DNA of 64,000 nt, from NCBI GenBank assembly GCA_001464195.1, contig LNEY01000022.1, positions 1 through 64,000 on the forward strand, given 5' to 3'. The translations under genes were made by a program, and so were the position numbers. Below, one piece after another: positions 10,175 through 18,180 of this stretch. Each line of letters starts with the position of its first letter. Position 1 is the first letter of the stretch. The stretch comes from Burkholderiales bacterium Ga0077547. GTDB lineage: Bacteria > Pseudomonadota > Gammaproteobacteria > Burkholderiales > Burkholderiaceae_C. The notes beneath the pieces were generated by a model, which was given only the letters and a program-made list of their open reading frames with translations, had not been told where the DNA came from and ran no database searches.

Positions 10175-11212
10175 TCAGCGCCAGCCGGCGCGGTCGTAAA
10201 TGCGCTGAGCCTGCGCGGCGCTGGCGGCCAATTGGCCGATCGGCAGCGCGTCCGGCTTGAACGGGCCCAGTGCGTCGAGCGCAGGGTTCTTCACCGGCGC
10301 GCTCTTGACGACGGGCCATTCGTTGTTGCCATCGGCAAAGTAGACCTGCGCCGAGTCGCTGGCGAGGTATTCGAGAAACTGCCGCGCGGCGGCCGCGTTC
10401 GGTGCGTGCTTGGTGATGCCCGCACCCGAGACATTGATGTGCGCGCCCCAGGTCTTCTGGTTGGGCCAGACGATGCCCAGGGCCTGCACCACCTGCTGGT
10501 CTTCCGGCTTGGTCGAACGCATCAGGCGAGCGAGGTAATAACTGTTCGAAATCGCCACACCGCATTCGCCCGCGGCCACGGCCTTCAACTGGTCGGTGTC
10601 GCCACCCTTGGGCGTACGGGCGAAGTTCGCGACCAGGCCACGCGCCCAGGCCTCGGTCTTCGCCTCACCCTCGTGAGACAGCACGGCGGCACCCAGCGAC
10701 AGGTTGTAGGGGTGCGCGCCCGAGCGGACGCAGATCTGGTTTTTCAATCGCGGCAGCGCGAGGTCTTCATAGGTCTGTACCCACTCAGGGTTGACCGTGG
10801 CCTTGGCATAGACGATCACCCGTGCGCGCGTCGAGAACGCGGCCCAGTTCGGCGTGCGCAGTGCCGCAGGAATGCGCGCCTCGATCACCGACGACTTCAG
10901 CGGCTGGAACAGCCCTGCCTTGTCGGCGATCTCCAGCCGCGCGGCGTCGACAGTGATCAGCAGATCAGCCGGGCTGCTGGCGCCCTCGTTCTTGAGGCGC
11001 TCAAGCAGTTCCTCTTCCTTGCCATCGAGCCGGTTGATCTTGATGCCGGTCTGCTTGGTGAAGTTGGCATACAGCGCCTCATCGGTCTGATAGTGGCGCG
11101 CCGAGTAGATGTTGAGTTCGCCCTGCGCGTGCGCGAGCGAGGCACCCAACAAGGCAGACAGCGCACCAGCAGCGGCGATGCAGGCACCAAACATGGAGGG
11201 CAGACGGATCAT
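10175..11212 (-). CDS. fbpA: Iron ABC transporter substrate-binding protein (FbpA/FutA-like)
   Basis: Signal peptide, then GELNIYSARHYQTDEALYANFTKQTGIKINRLDGKEEELLERLKNEG...; ...AISNSYYLARL. Confidence 0.88.
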   Translation of the reverse strand: MIRLPSMFGACIAAAGALSALLGASLAHAQGELNIYSARHYQTDEALYANFTKQTGIKINRLDGKEEELLERLKNEGASSPADLLITVDAARLEIADKAGLFQPLKSSVIEARIPAALRTPNWAAFSTRARVIVYAKATVNPEWVQTYEDLALPRLKNQICVRSGAHPYNLSLGAAVLSHEGEAKTEAWARGLVANFARTPKGGDTDQLKAVAAGECGVAISNSYYLARLMRSTKPEDQQVVQALGIVWPNQKTWGAHINVSGAGITKHAPNAAAARQFLEYLASDSAQVYFADGNNEWPVVKSAPVKNPALDALGPFKPDALPIGQLAASAAQAQRIYDRAGWR

Positions 11213-11274
11213 GGACAGGCCTTGGTATGTCGGTCGTGGGTCGTGAGACTTGGAAAGTCAGGCAGAACTGTATA

Positions 11275-11293
11275 CGAAACCATTCTCATTAAC
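11275..11293 (-). promoter_or_regulatory. Candidate Fur box upstream of fbpA
   Basis: Minus strand GTTAATGAGAATGGTTTCG; 12/19 matches to GATAATGATAATCATTATC, counted by hand; 62 nt upstream of the fbpA start. Confidence 0.4.
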
Positions 11294-11429
11294 ATTCCGT
11301 ATCTCCGCACAGCGGCCGGTGGCTTCGGCGCAGCGCCACTGGCCAAGATCCAGTGGCGTCGCTCTCGGCACTCGTGCCAGACTCGCGGCTGTATCAACTG
11401 CGACCGCTGCGCCGCTGGCGCCCACCGAC

Positions 11430-12107
11430 ATGTCCACCCTGCTGACCATCAACAAGCTCATCACCCAGGGGCGCGGACTGAGCCGCGTGCTGCTCGCCCG
11501 CGCCGCCACTGTCTCGCTCGACTGGGACGTGCGCCAGAAAAGCCGCTTCGATGCCACCGACTCGCAAGGCCGCGCGCTGGGCGTGTTCCTGCCGCGTGGT
11601 GCGGTGGTGCGCGGTGGCGATGTGCTGGTCGCCGAAGACGGCTCGCTGATCGCGGTTCAGGCCGCGGCGCAGCCGGTGCTGGTGGTCACGACCTGCAAAG
11701 AGCACGGATCGGCTTTCGACCTGGTGCGCGCGGCCTATCACCTGGGCAACCGCCACGTGCCGCTGGAGTTGAAGCCCGACCACCTGAAGCTCGAACCCGA
11801 CCATGTGCTGGCCGACCTGCTGCGCCAGATGCACCTGACCGTGACCGATGCACAGGCGCCGTTCGAGCCGGAAAGCGGCGCGTATGCGCCGGGCGCGACG
11901 GCCGGTGGGCACGACCATGGCCACAGCCAAACGCACGATCATGCGCATGACCACGGCCAAGCGCATGGGCATACGCACGGCCCGGGCTGCGGTCATGACC
12001 ACAGTCACGACCACGCGCCTGCGGCCCACGCCGCACCGAAGACCATCCCGATCCAGGGCGCTGCCGCGCCCCACGTCCACGGCCCGGGTTGCAAGCACGA
12101 CCACTGA
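11430..12107 (+). CDS. ureE: Urease accessory protein UreE with long His-rich C-terminal tail
   Basis: [48 protein letters not shown]...; tail [37 protein letters not shown]...HGPGCKHDH. Confidence 0.95.
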   Translation: MSTLLTINKLITQGRGLSRVLLARAATVSLDWDVRQKSRFDATDSQGRALGVFLPRGAVVRGGDVLVAEDGSLIAVQAAAQPVLVVTTCKEHGSAFDLVRAAYHLGNRHVPLELKPDHLKLEPDHVLADLLRQMHLTVTDAQAPFEPESGAYAPGATAGGHDHGHSQTHDHAHDHGQAHGHTHGPGCGHDHSHDHAPAAHAAPKTIPIQGAAAPHVHGPGCKHDH

Positions 12108-12877
12108 TGAGCGCGCTGCGGGCGCGTCTCGGCGCGCGGTCACTTCAGCGCCGAACGCATCGGCGGCCGGTGGCCCAGGCGCCGAACCTGACGCCCGCCT
12201 CGCTGCTGCAGCTGATCTGGCTGGCTTCGCCCGCGTTGCCGGTGGGCGGGTTCAGCTACTCCGAGGTGCTGGAAGCCGCAGTGAACGCCGGACTGACCAC
12301 GACCGAGCCCGACACCAGCCGCTGGCTGCTGGATCAGTTGCACCTGGGTTTGGCGCGCAGCGACCTGGCGCTGGTGGCGCGTGCCCATGGCGCCTGGCAG
12401 CGCGGCGATGTGCCAGAGGCGGCGGCCCTCAACACCTGGGTGCTGACCACGCGCGAAAGCCACGAGCTGCGCCAGCAGACCGAGCAGATGGGCCGCTCGC
12501 TGGTCGAGTGGATGAAGAACCGGCCGCTCGACGCACGCCACGCCGAGCCGCTGCAGGCGCTGGCCGCGCTGCGCCCGGCGCCGACCTGGCCCGTGGCCTT
12601 CGCGCTCGCCGCGTGGCAGACCGGCGCGCCTTGCCGCGACACGCTGCTGTGCTTCGCGTTCGGCTGGGCCGAGAACATGGTGCAGGCGGCGCTGAAATCG
12701 GTGCCGCTGGGCCAGCTGGCCGGGCAGCGCCTGCTGAGCGCGCTGGCCGCCGAGATCCCCGACGCCGTCGAGGCCGCGATGCGGCTTGGCGACGCCGAAC
12801 GGCAGGTGTGCACACCGATGCTGGCCATCTTGTCGGCGCAGCACGAAACCCAGTACTCGCGGCTGTTCAGGTCCTGA
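12107..12877 (+). CDS. ureF: Urease accessory protein UreF
   Basis: [31 protein letters not shown]...; start overlaps the ureE stop (TGATGA). Confidence 0.95.
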   Translation: MSALRARLGARSLQRRTHRRPVAQAPNLTPASLLQLIWLASPALPVGGFSYSEVLEAAVNAGLTTTEPDTSRWLLDQLHLGLARSDLALVARAHGAWQRGDVPEAAALNTWVLTTRESHELRQQTEQMGRSLVEWMKNRPLDARHAEPLQALAALRPAPTWPVAFALAAWQTGAPCRDTLLCFAFGWAENMVQAALKSVPLGQLAGQRLLSALAAEIPDAVEAAMRLGDAERQVCTPMLAILSAQHETQYSRLFRS

Positions 12878-12920
12878 ACTTGCAGCGCCCGGCCTACCTT
12901 TCCACACCCCGCACCCCACC

Positions 12921-13586
12921 ATGACCGCACTGCACACCATCCCCCACCGCACCAAGAAACTGCCCCCGTTGCGCGTGGGCGTGGGCGGCCCCGTGGGCTC
13001 GGGCAAGACCACGCTGGTCGAAATGCTCTGCAAGACCATGCGCGAGCAGTACGACCTGGTGGTGGTGACCAACGACATCTACACCAAGGAAGACCAGCGC
13101 CTGCTGACGGTCGCCGGCGCGCTGTCGGCCGACCGGATCATGGGCGTGGAAACCGGTGGCTGCCCGCACACCGCCATCCGCGAAGACGCGTCGATCAACC
13201 TCGAAGCGGTCGACCGCATGCTGGAGAAATTCCCCGACGCCGACATCGTGTTCATCGAGTCGGGCGGCGACAACCTGGCCGCCACCTTCAGCCCCGAGCT
13301 GAGCGACCTGACGATCTACGTGATCGACGTGGCCGCCGGCGAAAAGATTCCACGCAAAGGCGGGCCCGGCATCACGAAGAGCGACCTGTTCGTCATCAAC
13401 AAGATCGACCTGGCCCCCTACGTGGGCGCCAACCTCGACGTGATGCAAGCCGACACCACCCGCATGCGCACCACCCCCCAGGGCCTGCGCCCCTTCGTCA
13501 TGACCAACCTGAAAACCCATCACGGCCTGGACGACGTGATCCGCTTCATCGAGCGCAAGGGGATGTTGGTGGGGGCGGCGGGGTGA
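12921..13586 (+). CDS. ureG: Urease accessory GTPase UreG
   Basis: [46 protein letters not shown]...; ATG at 12921. Confidence 0.98.
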   Translation: MTALHTIPHRTKKLPPLRVGVGGPVGSGKTTLVEMLCKTMREQYDLVVVTNDIYTKEDQRLLTVAGALSADRIMGVETGGCPHTAIREDASINLEAVDRMLEKFPDADIVFIESGGDNLAATFSPELSDLTIYVIDVAAGEKIPRKGGPGITKSDLFVINKIDLAPYVGANLDVMQADTTRMRTTPQGLRPFVMTNLKTHHGLDDVIRFIERKGMLVGAAG

Positions 13587-13826
13587 CAGCGGCTGGTGGC
13601 GTGCAGCTTTCAGATATGCAGCACAGCGCCGACCAGATGTAACAAAGTCCGAATTTGTCCGAAAAATCAGTACCGTTCCGCATCCGCCTCTTTCAGAGAA
13701 AACGACGATGCCACAAGCACTTGAGCGCGAATCGGTCGACGGTATGAGGGAGAGGGCGCCAATGTTAGGGCGCAGTTCCTGTCTCCCTACAACACGTTGG
13801 GCATCTTCAACAAACAATCGTCACAT

Positions 13827-14405
13827 ATGAATACAGCTACTGACACCCCTCCGACAAAGCTTGGAACTTTTCCGTACGTGATAGGAGGCATGTCATTCAT
13901 TCCGTTGATCGGCGTGGCCTTCGGTCTTGTCGCAGTTGTTTGGGGACTCCGCACAAAAAAAGCTGGAGGAAAGCGTCTGGCGGGTATTGGCGCAGGAGGC
14001 ATCGGATTCACTTTTGTGCTGTATGGATCGCTGTTCTACTTCGGCATGGAGCAGCGTGGTGGCGTGTATGAGGAGCTGCGCGTTAACCTCGCTCAAACAA
14101 CCATCAATTCGTTGGTGCCATCGATTGAGTTCTACAAGACACAGAACGGGCAGTACCCGGAATCACTCAAATCGCTCCAAGAATCTCTTCCGAAGGAAAG
14201 CTTTGTCTCGGTCTTCGATCCGACCGTTATAGGGATCCAAGAGCAACCGAAGTACTTCTATTACGAACGTGTTGGCGCTGACCACTACTACCTGCGAGGC
14301 GTCGGGCAAGATGGCAAACCATTCAGCGCCGACGATGTCATACCTCAGATCGCCGCTACACCTGCCAGCAAAATTGGCTTGCTCCTTGAACACGCGGACA
14401 AGTGA
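13827..14405 (+). CDS. Hypothetical membrane protein with a pseudopilin (GspG)-like C-terminal region
   Basis: N-terminal hydrophobic segments (FPYVIGGMSFIPLIGVAFGLVAVVWGL; GIGFTFVLYGSLFYFG), then INSLVPSIEFYKTQNGQYPESLKSLQ...YYLRGVGQDGKPFSADDVIPQ. Visibly lower GC than its neighbours. Confidence 0.6.
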   Translation: MNTATDTPPTKLGTFPYVIGGMSFIPLIGVAFGLVAVVWGLRTKKAGGKRLAGIGAGGIGFTFVLYGSLFYFGMEQRGGVYEELRVNLAQTTINSLVPSIEFYKTQNGQYPESLKSLQESLPKESFVSVFDPTVIGIQEQPKYFYYERVGADHYYLRGVGQDGKPFSADDVIPQIAATPASKIGLLLEHADK

Positions 14406-14412
14406 ACCAGAC

Positions 14413-14484
14413 GCGTAACCCCTCCGTGGAGCCGACTCTCCAAGAGCTTCGCTCTCTCCGAGCGGCTCACGTCGAACGCTAAAC
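14413..14484 (+). other. attC-like (integron cassette recombination) site
   Basis: R''-like GCGTAAC (6/7 to RYYYAAC), L'' GTGGAGCCGACTC, terminal hairpin AGAGCTTCGCTCT, L' GAGCGGCTCAC, R'-like GCTAAAC (6/7 to GTTRRRY). L''/L' form an 11-bp stem with two extrahelical bases, spaced as in canonical attC. Starts 7 nt after the stop of the preceding ORF. Confidence 0.6.
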
Positions 14485-14503
14485 GGCACCGCCCTCCCGG
14501 CTC

Positions 14504-14758
14504 TCAGTAGTGATATCGCAGCTGCCCGATCTGCAGCGCGGCGCCTTCGACCCGGTAGACCATCCGGTGCTCGTCGGTGATCCTGCGAGACCAGAACCCG
14601 GCGAGCGCATGTTTCAACGGTTCTGGCTTCCCCACACCAGAGAAGGGATCACGCTTCACTTCCTGGATCAGCTTGTTGATGCGCTCAACCATCTTGCGAT
14701 CCTGCTTCTGCCAATACAGGTAGTCGTCCCAAGCCTCATCCGAGAAGACCAGCTTCAC
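14504..14758 (-). CDS. yoeB: Txe/YoeB-family mRNA interferase toxin
   Basis: 84 aa: MKLVFSDEAWDDYLYWQKQDRKMVERINKLIQEVKRDPFSGVGKPEPLKHALAGFWSRRITDEHRMVYRVEGAALQIGQLRYHY. Confidence 0.95.
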   Translation of the reverse strand: MKLVFSDEAWDDYLYWQKQDRKMVERINKLIQEVKRDPFSGVGKPEPLKHALAGFWSRRITDEHRMVYRVEGAALQIGQLRYHY

Positions 14759-15006
14759 TCGGCCAACTCGCGAACCTCGCCCCTGCCTTCCACAAGCTGG
14801 GTGACCGCAGCAAGCAGCCGCTTGGCGTTCGCTGGGCTCCGAAGCAGGTAGGCTGTTTCTTCCAGGGCCTTGAAGTCATCGAGCGACACCATGACCACCG
14901 ACTGTTCGCCATTGCGGGTGATGATGATCGGCTCATGGTCCTCGCAGACCCTGTCCATGGTCTTGGCCAGGTTCGCTCGGGCAGCACTGTAGGTGATTGC
15001 GTCCAT
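14755..15006 (-). CDS. yefM: YefM/Phd-family antitoxin
   Basis: MDAITYSAARANLAKTMDRVCEDHEPIIITRNGEQSVVMVSLDDFKALEETAYLLRSPANAKRLL; ATG at 15006 after AAGGAG; overlaps yoeB by 4 nt. Confidence 0.93.
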   Translation of the reverse strand: MDAITYSAARANLAKTMDRVCEDHEPIIITRNGEQSVVMVSLDDFKALEETAYLLRSPANAKRLLAAVTQLVEGRGEVRELAE

Positions 15007-15017
15007 GGGTGGCTCCT

Positions 15018-15040
15018 TTGTACGTTTTATTGTACGTACA
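15018..15040 (-). promoter_or_regulatory. Candidate autoregulatory operator of yefM-yoeB
   Basis: TTGTACGTTTTATTGTACGTACA: a perfect palindrome TGTACGTACA (15031-15040) plus a second TGTACG half-site, 12-34 nt upstream of the antitoxin start. Resembles the TGTACA-core YefM-YoeB operator of E. coli. Confidence 0.5.
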
Positions 15041-15063
15041 TGACCATACAAATGCCGTGTCCT

Positions 15064-15192
15064 GAGCGCTGCGGCGGGCCGCTGTGTGGAGTGAAGTTAA
15101 GGAGGAGGGCCGGAGCAACTCAGGCCGAAGCGGATGACTGGCGAACCGGCCCGGGGGACATGAACGCAACACAGCGGCCCGCCGCAGCGCTC
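15064..15192. repeat. Palindromic dispersed repeat, type A, copy 2 (129 nt, opposite orientation to copy 1)
   Basis: 24-nt perfect terminal inverted repeats GAGCGCTGCGGCGGGCCGCTGTGT / ACACAGCGGCCCGCCGCAGCGCTC. Core matches the reverse complement of 6910-7038. Confidence 0.92.
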
Positions 15193-15215
15193 ACGAACCG
15201 CGAGAACGCAAAAAC

Positions 15216-16055
15216 TCAGGCAGCCATCACCTCACCCATGCGGATCGCCCCACCCGGCGCCCACCCAGCGTTGAACGACAACGGCCCCGGCGGAAACAGC
15301 ATCACCACGGTCGAGCCGAGCAGAAAGCGCCCCATCTCCTCGCCACGCGCCAGACTGACATCGCCCGGCGCGTAATTCCATTCGCGCAACTCACCTGACC
15401 GCGGCGGGTTGACCACGCCATGCCAGGTGGTGGCCATGCTGCCAACGATGGTGGCGCCCACCAGCACCATCACGAACGGCCCGGCATCGCCATCGAACAC
15501 GCACACCACCCGCTCGTTGCGCGCAAACAGCCCGGGCACGCCGCGCGCGGTGGTCGGGTTCACCGAAAACAGCTCACCAGGCACATGGATCATGCGCCGC
15601 AGCCTGCCGGCCGCAGGCATGTGGATGCGGTGGTAATCGCGCGGGCTCAGGTACAGCGTGGCGAAGTGGCCCCCGTGGAATTCACGAGCCAGCGCAGCGT
15701 CACCGCCCACCAGCGCGGTCGCGGTGTAGTGGTGTCCCTTGGCCTGCAACAGCCGCTCCCCATCCAGCGGGCCGACCTGGCTGATCGCGCCATCGACCGG
15801 ACACAGCCACCGCGCGTCGGCCAGCGGGCGGGCACCGGGCTTCAGCGCGCGGGTGAAGAACGCATTGAAGCTCGGGTACTGCGCGATGTCGGGCTCGGCC
15901 GCCTCGGCCATGTTCACGCCATAGCGGCCGACGAACCAGCGGATCAACCGCGTCGTCCACTCGCCGGCTTCGGCACTGGCAATGCGCCCAGCCAGCGCAG
16001 TGAGGGCCTGCTGGGGAAGCAGGTATTGCGGCAGCACCGCCAGGCGATCGGACAT
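15216..16055 (-). CDS. psd: Phosphatidylserine decarboxylase proenzyme
   Basis: YPSFNAFFTRALKPGARPL, HMPAAGRL, processing motif FLLGSTVVMLFPPG. Confidence 0.95.
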   Translation of the reverse strand: MSDRLAVLPQYLLPQQALTALAGRIASAEAGEWTTRLIRWFVGRYGVNMAEAAEPDIAQYPSFNAFFTRALKPGARPLADARWLCPVDGAISQVGPLDGERLLQAKGHHYTATALVGGDAALAREFHGGHFATLYLSPRDYHRIHMPAAGRLRRMIHVPGELFSVNPTTARGVPGLFARNERVVCVFDGDAGPFVMVLVGATIVGSMATTWHGVVNPPRSGELREWNYAPGDVSLARGEEMGRFLLGSTVVMLFPPGPLSFNAGWAPGGAIRMGEVMAA

Positions 16056-16094
16056 CGATGAAGAAGAAAAAGGGGAAACGAGAGGCGCCGAAGC

Positions 16095-17075
16095 TCAGTG
16101 AATGTGGCCGAGGCTGCTCAAGGCTCGGATCGCGCCCGCACCGATCGACGCGCCGAAGCGCTTGGCCAGCCGCTCGGCCACGTTTTCCTTCGGTGTGTAG
16201 TCGATGATCTCTTCGGCGCGCACCACCTCGCGCGCCACATAGTCGAGGCTACCCAGGTGGTCGGCCAGGCCGAGCTTGATGGCTTCTTCGCCGTTCCAGA
16301 ACAGGCCGGAGAAGGTATCCGGCGTTTCTTTCAGCCGGGCGCCACGGCCTTCCTTCACCACCGCGATGAACTGCCGGTGGATCTGGTCCAGCGTGGCCTG
16401 CAGGTAAGCGCGCTGCGGGTCGGTGAGCGGCGAGAACGGGTCTCCGATGCCCTTGTTCGCGCCAGCCGTCAAAAGGCGCCGCTCGATGCCGTACTTCTCC
16501 ATCACCCCGTTGAAGCCGAAGCTGTCCATCAGCACGCCGATCGAGCCGACGACGCTGGCCTTGTCGGTGTAGATGTCGTCAGCCGCGGCAGCGATGTAGT
16601 AGGCCCCCGAAGCGCACACCTCCTCGACCACCGCGTAGACCTTCTTGTTGTGGAGGGCCTTCAGGCGCTTGATCTCGTCGTAGACGATGCCGGCCTGCAC
16701 CGGGCTGCCGCCGGGTGAATTGATGCGCAGCACCACCGCCTGTGCGCCGTCGTCCTCGAAGGCATTCTGCAGTGCGGACACCAGCAACTCTGCGCTGGCT
16801 TCGGTGTCGGCGGCGATCTCGCCGCGCACCTCCACCAGCGCGGTGTGCGGGCCGGCGGGCGGGCTCGCATGCAGGCGGTCGCTGAGGAATGTCCATGCCA
16901 GCCCGGCGAAGACCACCAGCCAGAGCATGCGGAAGATCATGCGCCAGCGGCGCTCGCTGCGCCGGTCCTGCAGATACAGGCGAACGAGCTGTTCCGCAGC
17001 GCTGTCCCAGCCGCTGCGTGAAGGCGGGCCCAAGGTGGGGGCACGCGAGGCAGACACGTCGTCGTCGGAACTCAT
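16095..17075 (-). CDS. sppA: S49 family signal peptide peptidase (SppA-like)
   Basis: VLRINSPGGSPVQAGIVYDEIKRL...VYAVVEEVCASGAYYIAAAADDIYTDKASVVGSIGVLMDSFGF; start at 17075. Confidence 0.9.
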   Translation of the reverse strand: MSSDDDVSASRAPTLGPPSRSGWDSAAEQLVRLYLQDRRSERRWRMIFRMLWLVVFAGLAWTFLSDRLHASPPAGPHTALVEVRGEIAADTEASAELLVSALQNAFEDDGAQAVVLRINSPGGSPVQAGIVYDEIKRLKALHNKKVYAVVEEVCASGAYYIAAAADDIYTDKASVVGSIGVLMDSFGFNGVMEKYGIERRLLTAGANKGIGDPFSPLTDPQRAYLQATLDQIHRQFIAVVKEGRGARLKETPDTFSGLFWNGEEAIKLGLADHLGSLDYVAREVVRAEEIIDYTPKENVAERLAKRFGASIGAGAIRALSSLGHIH

Positions 17076-17497
17076 GGGGGGCTTTCTTCGGTGCCGTCGT
17101 CGCGAGGCAACGCGACCGGCATGGGCTTGATGTCTGAAGAAGGATACCAATACACCTGCGCGTCGCGCTCCTCGACGCGCAGCGCGGTGAGGCGCGCGCC
17201 CACGCATGGCCCGCCCACACAACGCCCGTTGAGCGGGTCGTAGGTGGCACCGTGGATCGAGCAGATGATCGCCTCGCGGTCGCGGTCGAGGAACTTGCCT
17301 TCCTGCCAGTCCATCTCGGTGGGCACGTGGGCGCACTGATTCAGGTAGGCCACCACCCGGCCTTCAAAGCGCATCACGAAGGCACCCACCTTGCGGCGCC
17401 ATTGCTGCACCTCGAAGACCACCGCGTCGCCGCGCTCGATCAGCGCATCAGAGGCACACAGCAGCACGGGCTCGATGGCCGGATCGATCGCAGGCAT
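17072..17497 (-). CDS. Rieske [2Fe-2S] domain protein
   Basis: VAYLNQCAHVPTEMDWQEGKFLDRDREAIICSIHGATYDPLNGRCVGGPC (CxH...CxxH). Confidence 0.88.
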   Translation of the reverse strand: MPAIDPAIEPVLLCASDALIERGDAVVFEVQQWRRKVGAFVMRFEGRVVAYLNQCAHVPTEMDWQEGKFLDRDREAIICSIHGATYDPLNGRCVGGPCVGARLTALRVEERDAQVYWYPSSDIKPMPVALPRDDGTEESPP

Positions 17498-17517
17498 GGG
17501 GGCTGAAGCAGCGCGTG

Positions 17518-18180
17518 TCAGGCCGACTGCGCCAGCCAGTCGTCGAGTTCTGACACCGAGTGAACGATGTGCAGCGGCTCGAACGCCGCGAACGACGCCG
17601 GCTCGTGGGCCCCATAGCTGACGCCCACACTGGGTACGCCGGCGAGCTTGGCCATCTGCAGATCGTGCGTGGTGTCACCGATCATCAGCGTGCGCTCGGG
17701 CGAGATGCCCACCTCGGCCATCAGTTCCTGCAGCATTTGCGGATGCGGCTTCGAGCGGGTTTCATCGGCGGTGCGGGTGGCGTCGAAGAGCCCCTTCAGC
17801 TGCTCGGTGTGCAACACCTCGTCCAGGCCGCGCCGGGTCTTGCCGGTCGCGATGCCCAGACTGTGCTGCCGCTCCCTCAGCGCATGCAGCATCGGCAATG
17901 TGCCCTCGAACAGGCTCAAGTCGTTCTGCCGGGTCATGTAGTGGTGCTTGTAGCGGGCACTCAGCTCCGGGTAGCGCTCAGGCGCCAGGCCCGGCGCGGC
18001 GTGCTGCAAGGCTTCGGTGAGGCCCATGCCGATCACATAGCTCGCGTCCTGCACGCTGGGCACCGGCAGCGCCAGATCGGCGCACGAGGCTTGGATGCAG
18101 CGGGCGATGAAGGCGGTCGAGTCGTAAAGCGTGCCGTCCCAGTCGAAGACGATCAAATCAAAACGGCGCGGTCGGTTCAT
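17518..18180 (-). CDS. HAD-family phosphatase (phosphoglycolate phosphatase-like)
   Basis: FDLIVFDWDGTLYDSTAFIARCIQ..., LGIATGKTRRGLDEVL, MIGDTTHDLQMAKLAGVPSVGVSYGAH. Confidence 0.88.
   Translation of the reverse strand: MNRPRRFDLIVFDWDGTLYDSTAFIARCIQASCADLALPVPSVQDASYVIGMGLTEALQHAAPGLAPERYPELSARYKHHYMTRQNDLSLFEGTLPMLHALRERQHSLGIATGKTRRGLDEVLHTEQLKGLFDATRTADETRSKPHPQMLQELMAEVGISPERTLMIGDTTHDLQMAKLAGVPSVGVSYGAHEPASFAAFEPLHIVHSVSELDDWLAQSA

Noticed and set aside
13764-13770. GTTAGGG as the end of a second complete attC upstream of the cassette ORF
   Set aside because: No matching inner arms or paired R'' box upstream; kept only as a possible junction remnant.
15064-15192. Palindromic repeat as an attC site or IS end
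   Set aside because: No R boxes, no transposase ORF, and the arms are fully symmetric without the attC asymmetry.
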